Assembly: GCF_030269365.1 (NCBI RefSeq)
Contig: NZ_BSTF01000016.1
Span: forward strand, 62,001 to 126,000
Length of the DNA stretch: 64,000 bases
From: Lentzea sp. NBRC 102530
GTDB taxonomy: Bacteria; Actinomycetota; Actinomycetes; Mycobacteriales; Pseudonocardiaceae
Direction: 5' to 3'
The translations under genes were made by a program, and so were the position numbers. The notes under the pieces were generated by a model that was not told where the DNA came from, ran no database searches, and saw nothing but the letters and a program-made list of their open reading frames with translations. Shown here piece after piece: positions 16,705 to 24,532 of this stretch. How positions within the stretch are numbered: position 1 is the stretch's first letter; every line of letters begins with the position of its first letter.

Positions 16705-18486
16705 ATGACCGCCGGAGTCACCACCCCGAACGCGGTGCGAGCCGTCCGCCGGATAGCCGACCTGCCGTTCCTCGCGGAGCAGGCGTACGGCGACGCGGTG
16801 GCGTGGCGGTACAAGCGCGACGGGCAGTGGCACGAGCAGACCTACGCCGAGGTCGCCGAGGAGGTGCTGGACCTCGCCTCGGGGTTCGTCCACGCCGGAC
16901 TGCGGGCGGGCGACCGGGTCTGCGTGCTCGCCGGCACCCGTCCGGAGTGGACGGCCGTGGAACTCGCGGTGCTCGCGGCGGGCGGCATCGTCGTGCCGAT
17001 CTACCCGTCGAGCACCTCCGAGGAGATCGCCTGGGTCGTCGGCGACTCCGGCGCGTCGATCGTGGTGGCGGAGAACGAGGAGCAGTGCGTCAAGGTGGAG
17101 GTCGTCGCCACCGAACTGCCCGAACTGCGCACCGTGCTGGCGATCGACCCGGCCGGTGACCGCCCGCGCCTCGCCGGCCTGCAGGACTCCGGCCGCACCT
17201 CACCGCTCGCCGACGTGCTGGACTCCCGCCGCGCGGCCATCAGGCCCGACGACCCGAGCCTGATCATCTACACCTCGGGCACCACCGGTCCGCCCAAGGG
17301 GTGCGTGCTGACGAGCGCGAACTGGGTCGCGCTGTGCCGGGTCGCGGAGGAGACCCGGATGGACGCGATCACCGACACGGTCTACCTGTTCCTGCCGCTG
17401 GCGCACGTGTTCGCGCAGATCATCATGTTCGGCACCATGTACCGCGGCGGCTCGCTCGCGTACTTCGGCGGCGACATGAAGGCGATCGTGCCGGAACTGG
17501 CCGAGGTGAAGCCGACGTTCCTGCCGTCCGTGCCGCGGATCTTCGAGAAGATCTACACGTTCGTCACCTCCAGCGTGCCCGCCGACCAGCTCGCGCAGGC
17601 CGTCCGGCTCGGACTGGAGGTGCGCCGCAGGCGGGCCGCCGGTGAGGCCGTGCCGGCCGAGATGGCGGCCGCGTTCGAGCAGGTCGACGCGTTGTTCGCG
17701 AACGTCCGCGCGGTGTTCGGCGGACGCCTCGTGCAGGCGTTGTCCGGTGCCGCGCCGATCTCCACCGAGGTGCTGCAGTTCTTCCACGCGGCCGGGGTGC
17801 CGGTGCTCGAGGGCTACGGCATGACCGAGTCCACGGCGGTGGGCACGATCAACACCCTGGACCGCTTCAAGATCGGTTCGGTCGGCGCGTCCGGCATCGC
17901 GGGCCTGGAGGTGAAGGTGGCCGAGGACGGCGAGCTGCTGATGCGCGGCCCGCACGTCTTCGCGGGCTACTGGCGCAACGAGGAGGCGACGGCGGCCACG
18001 TTGCAGGACGGCTGGCTGCACACCGGCGACCTGGGCGAGATCGACGAGGACGGCTTCGTCACGATCACCGGCCGCAAGAAGGACATCATCATCACCGCGG
18101 GCGGCAAGAACATCGCGCCGGCCAACGTCGAGAACGTGCTGCGCCAGTCCCGCTGGATCTCGCACGCCGTGCTCTTCGGCGACCGCAAGCCGTACTGCGT
18201 GGCACTGATCACACTGGACGCCGACGAGATCGTGCCGTGGGCCACCCAGCGCGGCTTGCCGTCCGATCTCGAATCATTGGTGGGTCACCCGGACGTGCGA
18301 ACGCTCGTGCGGGAAGTCGTTGACGAAGCGAACTCGCACTTCGCCAGTGTTTCCCAGGTGAAGAAGTTCGTGCTGCTCACCCGTGATCTGTCCCAGGAGG
18401 AAGGGGAGCTCACCCCCACGTTGAAGGTCAAACGGAACGTGGTGCACCGTCTTCACTCTGAGTTGTACGAAGGCCTCTACGAGTAA
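16705..18486 (+). CDS. AMP-dependent synthetase/ligase (long-chain acyl-CoA synthetase-like)
   Basis: Acyl-CoA ligase of 593 residues, same subgroup as the enzyme at 2872-4695. Seen: YTSGTTGPPKG at about 190-200, FLPLAHVFAQ, LSGAAPIS, YGMTEST near 371, LHTGDLGEIDEDGFVTITGR near 438 and KKDIIITAGGKNIAPANVE, so the N- and C-terminal domains are complete. ATG 16705 is chosen from TAGGAG 6 bases upstream; the frame is open far upstream only as a shadow of the molybdoenzyme gene. It is the second gene of an operon with the molybdopterin oxidoreductase and shares a candidate operator with the LIV operon. The carboxylic acid substrate is unknown. Confidence 0.92.
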   Translation: MTAGVTTPNAVRAVRRIADLPFLAEQAYGDAVAWRYKRDGQWHEQTYAEVAEEVLDLASGFVHAGLRAGDRVCVLAGTRPEWTAVELAVLAAGGIVVPIYPSSTSEEIAWVVGDSGASIVVAENEEQCVKVEVVATELPELRTVLAIDPAGDRPRLAGLQDSGRTSPLADVLDSRRAAIRPDDPSLIIYTSGTTGPPKGCVLTSANWVALCRVAEETRMDAITDTVYLFLPLAHVFAQIIMFGTMYRGGSLAYFGGDMKAIVPELAEVKPTFLPSVPRIFEKIYTFVTSSVPADQLAQAVRLGLEVRRRRAAGEAVPAEMAAAFEQVDALFANVRAVFGGRLVQALSGAAPISTEVLQFFHAAGVPVLEGYGMTESTAVGTINTLDRFKIGSVGASGIAGLEVKVAEDGELLMRGPHVFAGYWRNEEATAATLQDGWLHTGDLGEIDEDGFVTITGRKKDIIITAGGKNIAPANVENVLRQSRWISHAVLFGDRKPYCVALITLDADEIVPWATQRGLPSDLESLVGHPDVRTLVREVVDEANSHFASVSQVKKFVLLTRDLSQEEGELTPTLKVKRNVVHRLHSELYEGLYE

Positions 18487-18605
18487 CCCGTACGTACGAG
18501 AAATCCAAAAACAGGTACATCCACCCTGGCGCATTTCTTCCGGTCAGGGCAGAGTGGGACACCAAGCGGCGCTAGGCCCCCTCCCCCCTCGGGCCCAGCC
18601 GCTTC

Positions 18606-18654
18606 GCGGCCCCGGCTCAAGGCGTACTCCCCCCAGACGCCCAGCCGGGGCCGC
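18606..18654. terminator. Inverted repeat, 12-bp stem, first of two tandem hairpins
   Basis: GCGGCCCCGGCT (18606-18617) pairs perfectly with AGCCGGGGCCGC (18643-18654) around a 25-base loop. It begins 120 bases after the acyl-CoA ligase stop. The loop contains GCTCAAGGCGT and a C-run that recur at 14303-14320, so this may be part of a genome-wide intergenic repeat. Confidence 0.55.
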
Positions 18655-18663
18655 CTTGCGTCC

Positions 18664-18708
18664 GCCCCTTTGTTTCGAAACGCGAGAGAAGTTTCGAAAC
18701 AAAGGGGC
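18664..18708. terminator. Perfect 18-bp inverted repeat between convergent genes
   Basis: Arms 18664-18681 and 18691-18708 are exact reverse complements around the loop GCGAGAGAA. Each arm contains GTTTCGAAAC, which is itself a palindrome, so the element is also two 10-bp palindromes. It separates the rightward acyl-CoA ligase gene from the leftward LacI gene and probably ends transcription from both sides. A protein-binding role is an alternative because of the nested palindromes. Confidence 0.65.
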
Positions 18709-18728
18709 CGCACCTTGTCAAAACACCA

Positions 18729-19712
18729 CTACTCGCGCGGCGGAGCAGTTGTCCCGCGCACGATGAGTTGCGTCTCCGCCACGATCTGCGGCGCTTCCGA
18801 GTGGTCGGAATCGAGCCAGTCGAGCAGGAGGTTCACCGCCGTCCGCCCGGCCTGTGCGACCGGCATCGCCACCGTCGTCAGCGCGGGCGAGCACAAAGAC
18901 GCGTAGGTGAGGTCGTCGAACCCGGTCACCGACACGTCGCCCGGCACCGAGATGCCGCGATCGCGCAGCCGGGCCAGCACGCCCAGCGCCATGATGTCGT
19001 TGTAGGCGACGATCGCCGTCGTGCCGGCCGCCACCGCGAGGTCCGCCGCCTGCAGGCCGCCCTCGTAGCGCGGCGCGAACGGCCCGAGGTCGGCCAGGTC
19101 CACCCCGTGCTTCGCCACGGCCTTCATCAGCCCACGCCGGCGTTCCTGGTTGGACCACGACGTGCGCGGCCCGTTGAGGTAGGCGATCCGGTGGTGCCCG
19201 AGCGCGACGAGGTGGTCGACGACGGCGTGCATGCCGCCCGCCGAGTCCATCAACGCCGCGGGCACGCCGGGCAGCCGCCGGTTCAGCAGCACCAGCGACG
19301 TGGCCCCGGCCACCTCGTGGATCTGCGCGTCCTCCAGCCCCGGCGCGCACAGCACGACCCCGTCGACCTGCTTGGCCATCGCGTGCACGAGCTTGGCCTC
19401 GGTGACCGGGTCCTCGTCGCTGTCCGCCACGAACACCGCGTAGTCGGCCTGCACCGCCCGTGCCTGCACGGCCTTGAGCACACCGGTGAAGAACGGGTTG
19501 TCGAGGTCGGGCACGACGATGCCGATGTTGCCCGTCTTGCCCGTGATCAGCCCGCGCGCGGCCCTGTTCGGCTGGTAGCCGAGTTCCGTCGCGGCAGCCA
19601 GCACGCGTGACCTCGTCTCCGGCCGCACGAGCTCGGGGGACGTCAGCGCACGCGAAACGGTGGCGACCGACACGTGCGCCCTGCGGGCCACGTCGCGGAT
19701 CGTGACTGCCAC
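18729..19712 (-). CDS. LacI family transcriptional regulator
   Basis: Sugar-responsive DNA-binding regulator, 327 residues. The N-terminal HTH reads VTIRDVARRAHVSVATVSRAL with the hinge helix LGYQPNRAARGL; the ligand-binding domain (Peripla_BP_3) begins TGNIGIVVPDLDNPFF and ends with VTGFDDLTYASLCSPALTTV. GTG 19712 is chosen since GAGGGTGAGG lies just upstream; GTG 19745 would add 11 residues. An AAAACGTTTA element lies about 75 bases upstream (19784-19794), consistent with autoregulation. Possible targets are the sugar-acid genes at 21091-24333, but nothing in sequence proves this. Confidence 0.92.
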   Translation of the reverse strand: MAVTIRDVARRAHVSVATVSRALTSPELVRPETRSRVLAAATELGYQPNRAARGLITGKTGNIGIVVPDLDNPFFTGVLKAVQARAVQADYAVFVADSDEDPVTEAKLVHAMAKQVDGVVLCAPGLEDAQIHEVAGATSLVLLNRRLPGVPAALMDSAGGMHAVVDHLVALGHHRIAYLNGPRTSWSNQERRRGLMKAVAKHGVDLADLGPFAPRYEGGLQAADLAVAAGTTAIVAYNDIMALGVLARLRDRGISVPGDVSVTGFDDLTYASLCSPALTTVAMPVAQAGRTAVNLLLDWLDSDHSEAPQIVAETQLIVRGTTAPPRE

Positions 19713-19783
19713 TTGTACCTCACCCTCACCGGCCGGTTGAACCAATCATGACGGGCCAGGCGTCAAGCCGGTGTCTTCGCGGC

Positions 19784-19794
19784 GAAAACGTTTA
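19784..19794. promoter_or_regulatory. Candidate LacI-family operator
   Basis: GAAAACGTTTA contains the AAACGTTT palindrome with the central CG typical of LacI/PurR-type operators. It is upstream of the lacI-type gene, on the side from which that gene is transcribed. Confidence 0.45.
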
Positions 19795-19866
19795 CGGCAA
19801 GTTCGCCTGCTTGCTGAAGGGCTCGCCGAGGAGGAACGGCTCGGGCGCAACCCGTGGCGGTGCAAG

Positions 19867-19888
19867 GGGAAGCCCCGCGGGGCTTCCC
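19867..19888 (-). terminator. Perfect 10-bp hairpin terminator
   Basis: GGGAAGCCCC-GC-GGGGCTTCCC, a near-continuous 22-base palindrome, placed 5 bases after the presumed stop of the eroded TetR gene on the minus strand. No U-run follows, as is common in this GC-rich group. Confidence 0.6.
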
Positions 19889-19893
19889 GGCGT

Positions 19894-20115
19894 TCAGCGG
19901 TGCAGGCCGCCCAGTGGCAGCGCGATCACTGGAGCCCGCTGCCGCCCGACCGCGGCGCGCCCGCGAGTTCGTGCGTGGTCACCGGGAAGTCGACGAGCGA
20001 TCGGCCCACGTCCGCAACGCCGCGAAGGACAAGTCCGAAGTGGAGGGCGAGGCGGGCTCGCCGCGGCGAGCAGGGCCTGCTCGCCGCGCACGGCGTCGGC
20101 TCGCTTGCGCGGTGG
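19894..20115 (-). pseudogene. Eroded TetR-family regulator gene
   Basis: The minus-strand frame contains PPRKRADAVRGEQALLAAA, which matches the usual beginning of a TetR regulator (RADAVRNEQxLLxAA just before the HTH). After that the similarity is lost: there is no HTH, and the frame reaches a stop at 19894 after only 73 codons, where about 190 would be expected. The stop sits directly before a perfect hairpin. It lies divergent to the hydrolase gene, whose promoter still carries a TetR-like inverted repeat. I read it as an internally deleted pseudogene; the identification rests on one short segment. Confidence 0.4.
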
Positions 20116-20136
20116 CGCGTGCTCGATCCCGGGCGG

Positions 20137-20173
20137 TTGACAAAGCGGAACAGCGCTCCGTATCGTTCCGGAA
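20137..20173 (+). promoter_or_regulatory. Promoter with inverted-repeat operator for the hydrolase gene
   Basis: TTGACA (20137-20142) and TATCGT (20161-20166), 18 bp apart, form a good housekeeping promoter. CGGAAC (20146-20151) and GTTCCG (20165-20170) are inverted repeats flanking the -10, and TTCCGGAA (20166-20173) is a palindrome. This is the arrangement of a TetR-repressed divergent promoter. Confidence 0.55.
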
Positions 20174-20217
20174 CATCGCTCCGCTTCAGTCGGAGAGCGT
20201 ACCCGAGAGGAACCCCC

Positions 20218-21090
20218 ATGACCGTCTTCACGGTGAGCCCCGTCGTGCTCGAGATCCCCGGCAGGCCCGTCGACCTGCAGCTGAAGGTGTCCGCGCCGAC
20301 CGAGGGCACCGACCTGCCGATCCTGCTGCTCTCGCACGGACAGGGCTACTCGAACCACCTGTCCTCGCTCAACGGCTACGCGCCGCTCGCGAACCACTGG
20401 GCCGAGCAGGGTTTCGTGGTGCTCCAGCCGACGCACCTGAGCAGCCGCAGCCTGGCCCTGCCCGCCACCACGCCCGGCGCGCCGCTGTTCTGGCGGGAGA
20501 GGGCCCAGGACATGTCGCAGATCATCGACCGCCTCGACGAGGTCGAGAAGGCCGTGCCGCAGCTGCGGAACCGCCTCGACACCAGCAAGATCGCCGTCGC
20601 CGGCCACTCGATGGGCGGCCACACCGCGAGCCTGCTGCTCGGCATGCGCACCGAGGGCACCAGCCTCAGGGACGACCGGATCAAGGCGGGCGTGCTGCTC
20701 GGCTCGACCGGGCGCGGTGACGCCGTCACGGACGTGGTGAAGGAGAACTACTCCTTCATGCAGAGCACGGACTTCAGCGAGATGACCGCGCCCGCGCTGG
20801 TCGTCGCCGGGGACGCCGACGCGTCCGCGCACCTCACCACGATGGGCCCGGACTGGCACGCCGACCCGTACCACCTCGCGCCCGGACCGAAGGTGTTGCT
20901 CACGCTGTTCGGTGCCGAGCACGGGTTCGGCGGCGTCAGCGGGTACGACGTCGCCGAGACCACGGACGAGGACCCGCAACGGGTCGCGGACGTGCTGCGG
21001 CTCACCACCGCGTACCTGCGCACCCAGCTGCACGGCACGAACGACTGGGACACAACGGAAATCGCGAACGGCCGCGTCGAGTCGAAGTAG
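20218..21090 (+). CDS. alpha/beta hydrolase (dienelactone-hydrolase/chlorophyllase-like)
   Basis: Hydrolase of 290 residues. It starts MTVFTVSPVVLEIPGRPVDL, then the oxyanion region LLLSHGQGYSNHLSSL, nucleophile elbow GHSMGGHTAS with serine near residue 129, an aspartate in VVAGDADAS near 200 and a histidine in FGAEHGFGG near 236, completing a plausible triad. No signal peptide. ATG 20218 is preferred (GAGAGG 8 bases upstream) although the frame stays open to 19771; that extension lacks homology-like features and covers the eroded TetR gene and the promoter. With the neighbouring repressor gene decayed, expression may be constitutive. Confidence 0.88.
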   Translation: MTVFTVSPVVLEIPGRPVDLQLKVSAPTEGTDLPILLLSHGQGYSNHLSSLNGYAPLANHWAEQGFVVLQPTHLSSRSLALPATTPGAPLFWRERAQDMSQIIDRLDEVEKAVPQLRNRLDTSKIAVAGHSMGGHTASLLLGMRTEGTSLRDDRIKAGVLLGSTGRGDAVTDVVKENYSFMQSTDFSEMTAPALVVAGDADASAHLTTMGPDWHADPYHLAPGPKVLLTLFGAEHGFGGVSGYDVAETTDEDPQRVADVLRLTTAYLRTQLHGTNDWDTTEIANGRVESK

Positions 21091-22797
21091 CTAGTGCGCG
21101 TTCGGTTCGGGGTTGTGCCCCGGCCGTGACAGGAACTCGAAGTCGCAGCCCTCGTCGGCCTGCGTGATGTGCTCGTAGTACAGAGCGCCGTAGCCGCGTT
21201 CGAACTTCGGCGGCGGCGGTGTCCACGCGTCCCGGCGACGCGCCATCTCCTCGTCGGAGATCTCCACGCGCAACACCCGCGCCTCGACGTCCAGCGTCAC
21301 GAGGTCGCCGTCCCGCACCAGCGCCAGCGGCCCGCCGACGTGCGCCTCCGGTGCGACGTGCAGAACGCAGGCGCCGTAAGAGGTTCCGCTCATCCGCGCG
21401 TCCGACACGCGCACCATGTCCCGGACGCCCTCGCGCAGCAGCCTGTCCGGGATGGGCAGCATCCCGTACTCGGGCATACCGGGCCCGCCCTTCGGCCCGC
21501 CACCGGCCAGCACGATCACCGAGTCCTTCGCGACGTCCAGCGACGGTGAGTCGATCCGTGCCCGCAGGTCCTCGTACCCGTGGAAGACCACGGCGGGCCC
21601 GGTGTGCCTCCACAGCGCGGGATCAGCCGCCACGTACTTGATCACCGCACCGTCCGGAGCCAGGTTGCCGCGCAGCACAGCCAGACCGCCCTCGGCGGAG
21701 ATCGGGTCGTCCAGCGCACGGATGACCGACGAGTCGTGCACCTCGGCACCGTCGAGGTCCTCGCCGAACGTCCGCCCCGTCACCGTGATCCGCTCGAGGT
21801 GCAACGACTCCCGCAACCGCGACAACAACCCGCGCAGCCCGCCCGCGTAGTGGAAGTCCTCCATCAGGTGCGTCCCGGCGGGCTGCACCGACGCCAGCAC
21901 CGGCACCTCCCGCGACAACCGGTCGAAGTCGGCCAACGCCAAGGGGATCTGCGACCGCCCGGCCATCGCGATCAGGTGGATGTACGAGTTCGTGGACCCG
22001 CCCAGCGCCAGCACGGTCCGGATCGCGTCCTCGTACGCCTCGGCCGACAGCACGTCGCCGATGGTCAGTCCCTCGCGCACCATCTCGACCACGCGCGCGC
22101 CGGACGCCGCCGCCATCCGGTGGTGCGCCGAGTCCACCGCCGGGATCGACGACGCGCCGGGCAACGTCAGCCCCAGCGCCTCCGCGGCCGCCGTCATCGT
22201 CGAAGCGGTGCCCATCGTCATGCAGGTGCCGGGGGAGCGGGCCAGCCCCGACTGGATCTCCGCCCAGGCCGACGACGAGAGCGTGCCCGCCCGTTTCTCG
22301 TCCCAGAACCGCCACATGTCCGTGCCGGAGGCCAGCTGCTCGCCCCGCCAGTGCCCGCGCAGCATCGGCCCGGCCGGCACGAACACGGTGGGCAGACCGG
22401 CGGAAGCGGCGCCCATCAGCAACGCCGGGGTGGTCTTGTCGCAGCCGCCCATCAGCACGCACCCGTCGACGGGGTAGGACCGCAGGACCTCCTCGGTCTC
22501 CATCGACAGCATGTTCCGGTACAGCATCGGAGTCGGCTTCTGGTACGTCTCCGACAGCGTGGACACGGGGAATTCCAAGGGGAATCCGCCCGCCTGCCAC
22601 ACCCCGCGCTCGACCTGCCGCGCCCGTTCGCGCAGGTGCATGTGGCAGGGGTTGATCCCGCTCCAGGTGTTCAGGATCGCGATGACCGGCTTGCCGAGGT
22701 GCTCGGACGCGTTCACCCCGAGCTGCCGCATGCGCGCGTTGTGCGAGAACGCCCGCAATCCCTCACCCTCGAACCATTCGGCGCTGCGCAACTTCAC
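21091..22797 (-). CDS. IlvD/Edd family dehydratase (sugar-acid dehydratase)
   Basis: Fe-S-dependent dehydratase of 568 residues that removes water from a dihydroxy acid. Cluster cysteines are visible in INPCHMHL, MGGCDKTTPA and GTCMTMGTAS, with the conserved LGGSTN and LRGNLAPDGAVIK further on. The C-terminal part RVSDARMSGTSYGACVLHVAPEA is typical of the arabonate/xylonate/galactonate branch rather than true IlvD. The GTG start overlaps the stop of the DapA-family gene (GTGA), so the two are translated together. With that lyase and the GntR regulator it forms a sugar-acid catabolic operon. The precise substrate (aldonate of a pentose or hexose) cannot be assigned. Confidence 0.88.
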   Translation of the reverse strand: MKLRSAEWFEGEGLRAFSHNARMRQLGVNASEHLGKPVIAILNTWSGINPCHMHLRERARQVERGVWQAGGFPLEFPVSTLSETYQKPTPMLYRNMLSMETEEVLRSYPVDGCVLMGGCDKTTPALLMGAASAGLPTVFVPAGPMLRGHWRGEQLASGTDMWRFWDEKRAGTLSSSAWAEIQSGLARSPGTCMTMGTASTMTAAAEALGLTLPGASSIPAVDSAHHRMAAASGARVVEMVREGLTIGDVLSAEAYEDAIRTVLALGGSTNSYIHLIAMAGRSQIPLALADFDRLSREVPVLASVQPAGTHLMEDFHYAGGLRGLLSRLRESLHLERITVTGRTFGEDLDGAEVHDSSVIRALDDPISAEGGLAVLRGNLAPDGAVIKYVAADPALWRHTGPAVVFHGYEDLRARIDSPSLDVAKDSVIVLAGGGPKGGPGMPEYGMLPIPDRLLREGVRDMVRVSDARMSGTSYGACVLHVAPEAHVGGPLALVRDGDLVTLDVEARVLRVEISDEEMARRRDAWTPPPPKFERGYGALYYEHITQADEGCDFEFLSRPGHNPEPNAH

Positions 22798-23699
22798 AGC
22801 AGGCTCCACGAGTTCAGCAGCACCCCGACGGCCGACCGATCGGCCTCCGGCAGCACCGAGGCGGGCGGGCGGACGTCCCGGCGGCACAACCCCAGCTGTG
22901 CCAGCGCTTCCTTCACCACGGACACGTTGTTCGCGGACTCGTGCGACGCGCGCAGCTCCTCGAAGCCGCGGACGAACTCCCAGAACTCCATCGCCGCACC
23001 GAACTCACCGGCCTGCAGGCAGCGCAGCAGCTGCACCGACAGCTCCGGCGCCACGTTCGCGAGCCCCGACGTGAACCCGGTGGCCCCGACCGCGAAGTAC
23101 CCCGGCGCGGACAGCTCGGCGAGCCCCGCGACCCACGTCAGCCGGTCCAGTCCGGCGTCGCGCGCCACCGACGCGAACCGGACCGGGTCCGGCACCGCGT
23201 ACTTCACCCCGACGACGTTCGGGCACGCGTCGGCCAGCGCCGCGATCTGCGCCCCGCCGATCCGCGGGTTCCGCACGTACAGCACCACGCTCAGTTCGGG
23301 CACCGCGGACGCGACAGCGCGGTGGTAGTCGACCCACCCGTCCAGCGACACGTACGGGTGCACCGGCTGGTGGATCATGATCCCGCGCGCCCCCGCCCGG
23401 TCGGCGAACCGCGCCCCGGCCACCGCGGTCGCCACGTCGTGCCCGACCCCGGCGACCACGGCGGCGCGGTCGCCCACGGCGTCCACCGCGATCCGCACGG
23501 CGAGTTCCGTCTCGGCCGCGGACAGCGTGTAGAACTCGCTCGTGTTGCCGTTCGGCGTCACCACCGAGACGCCGCCCCCGACCACCCGGTCCAGCACCGC
23601 CGCGCAGCTCTTCTCGTCCACCTCTCCGCCCGCGTCGAACGGCGTGACGGTGATCGCGACCACGGACGCCAGGTTCCCGGACAGGTCATCGAACGACAT
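22794..23699 (-). CDS. DapA/DHDPS family lyase or dehydratase
   Basis: Class I aldolase-type TIM barrel of the dihydrodipicolinate synthase/N-acetylneuraminate lyase family, 301 residues. Schiff-base Lys166 (GVKYAV) and Tyr141 (VLYVRN) are in place, and the substrate loop is PNGNTSEF (49-56) instead of the GTTGE of true DapA. Together with the adjacent IlvD/Edd dehydratase this suggests action on a 2-keto-3-deoxy sugar acid, either aldol cleavage or dehydration as in 5-dehydro-4-deoxyglucarate or 2-keto-3-deoxyarabonate pathways. It overlaps the GntR gene by 14 bases. The dehydratase/aldolase distinction cannot be settled from sequence. Confidence 0.88.
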   Translation of the reverse strand: MSFDDLSGNLASVVAITVTPFDAGGEVDEKSCAAVLDRVVGGGVSVVTPNGNTSEFYTLSAAETELAVRIAVDAVGDRAAVVAGVGHDVATAVAGARFADRAGARGIMIHQPVHPYVSLDGWVDYHRAVASAVPELSVVLYVRNPRIGGAQIAALADACPNVVGVKYAVPDPVRFASVARDAGLDRLTWVAGLAELSAPGYFAVGATGFTSGLANVAPELSVQLLRCLQAGEFGAAMEFWEFVRGFEELRASHESANNVSVVKEALAQLGLCRRDVRPPASVLPEADRSAVGVLLNSWSLL

Positions 23700-24333
23700 C
23701 GGGGAGCTCCTCGGCGAGACGGTCGGCGAAGGTCTGCAGGTGGCGGCGCAGCAGGTCGGCCGCGGCCTCGGCGTGGCCCTCCTCGGCGGTCACGAGGATC
23801 GCCCGGTGCTCGGCGTCCTCGGCCTCCCACGTCGGGTGCAGCCCCCAGCCGGCTGCGGTGACGAGCGCGGCCTGGTCGTGCAGCCCGTCCAGGATCTGGA
23901 TCATCAACGGGTTGCCGCAGCCCACGAGCAACGCGCGGTGGAAACGCCGGTTGGCGAGGTTGCGCGAGGTCAGGTCCTCGGTGTCGCGCAACGCTGACCT
24001 GGCCTCGGAGAAGTCCGCGCCCCTCAGCACCGAGCGGCGCAACGCCTCGGGCTCCACCAGCAACCGCACGTCGTACACGGAGGCGGCCATCGCGGCGTCC
24101 ACCGTGCGGACCGTCGCCCCCTTGTACGGGCTCATCACGACGAGCCCCGACCCGGCGAGCGTCTTGAGGGCCTCGCGCACGGGCGTCTTCGAGACGTTCA
24201 GCGAAGCGGCGAGATCGGTTTCGACGAGAGCCTGACCCGGCTTCAGCTTTCCATAAAGAATCGCTTCTTTGATCGATTCCAGAACAAAGTCCGTCCGGGA
24301 CGCCGGCAGCGCTCCCGCTCGGTCATACATCAT
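23686..24333 (-). CDS. GntR family transcriptional regulator (FCD domain)
   Basis: FadR-subfamily regulator of 215 residues, first gene of the sugar-acid operon. The winged HTH covers about residues 15-75 (SIKEAILYGKLKPGQALVE, LNVSKTPVREALKTLAGSGLV) and the all-helical FCD domain follows, with DVRLLVEPEALR and the metal-ligand histidines in FHRALLVGCGN and EHRAILVTAEEG. It probably represses its own operon until a sugar acid binds. The start codons (ATGATG at 24333) lie within a TCATATATGA palindrome, so the transcript may be leaderless or the real start may be slightly downstream. Confidence 0.9.
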   Translation of the reverse strand: MMYDRAGALPASRTDFVLESIKEAILYGKLKPGQALVETDLAASLNVSKTPVREALKTLAGSGLVVMSPYKGATVRTVDAAMAASVYDVRLLVEPEALRRSVLRGADFSEARSALRDTEDLTSRNLANRRFHRALLVGCGNPLMIQILDGLHDQAALVTAAGWGLHPTWEAEDAEHRAILVTAEEGHAEAAADLLRRHLQTFADRLAEELPDVVR

Positions 24334-24339
24334 ATATGA
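24330..24339. promoter_or_regulatory. TCATATATGA palindrome at the GntR start
   Basis: Perfect 10-bp AT-rich palindrome overlapping the first codon of the GntR gene and containing TATATG, a possible -10. It is unusually AT-rich for this genome. It may be the GntR autoregulatory operator. Confidence 0.4.
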
Positions 24340-24389
24340 GAGCGTAGGAGCAGGTAGAACCCCCGGTCAACCATCCGGTGTGGGCTGCG

Positions 24390-24411
24390 CAACGCAGTTG
24401 TATCTGCGTTG
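24390..24411. promoter_or_regulatory. 8-bp inverted repeat overlapping an ECF promoter
   Basis: CAACGCAG-TTGTAT-CTGCGTTG is a perfect repeat whose last two bases are the first two of the TGAACC -35 element at 24410. It lies in the divergent region between GntR and the anti-sigma paralogue and could be an operator for either. Confidence 0.45.
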
Positions 24412-24437
24412 AACCAACTTCCTCGACGGCTCGTTCT
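24410..24437 (+). promoter_or_regulatory. ECF (SigL-like) promoter of the anti-sigma paralogue
   Basis: TGAACC (24410-24415), 16-bp spacer, CGTTCT (24432-24437). Same -35, spacing and CGT core as the promoter of the ECF operon at 26874-26901. GGAGAAGGAG follows at 24469-24478, but the nearest starts after it give only short frames. Confidence 0.6.
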
Positions 24438-24532
24438 GAAGGTGTTGGTCACCGCTGCCCGCGGGACTGGAGAAGGAGAAATTTGAGTGCATCGTTCCGC
24501 GTAACCGTGTCCATAGCCGCGTCCGCCAGCGC

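Noticed and set aside
19738-19766. Further TGAACC...CGT match
   Set aside because: Spacer is 17 and not 16, and no gene follows in the right direction before a terminator.
19771-20217. Open N-terminal extension of the alpha/beta hydrolase (439-residue frame)
   Set aside because: It crosses a perfect terminator, the eroded TetR gene and a good promoter, has no domain-like sequence, and a ribosome site stands before ATG 20218.
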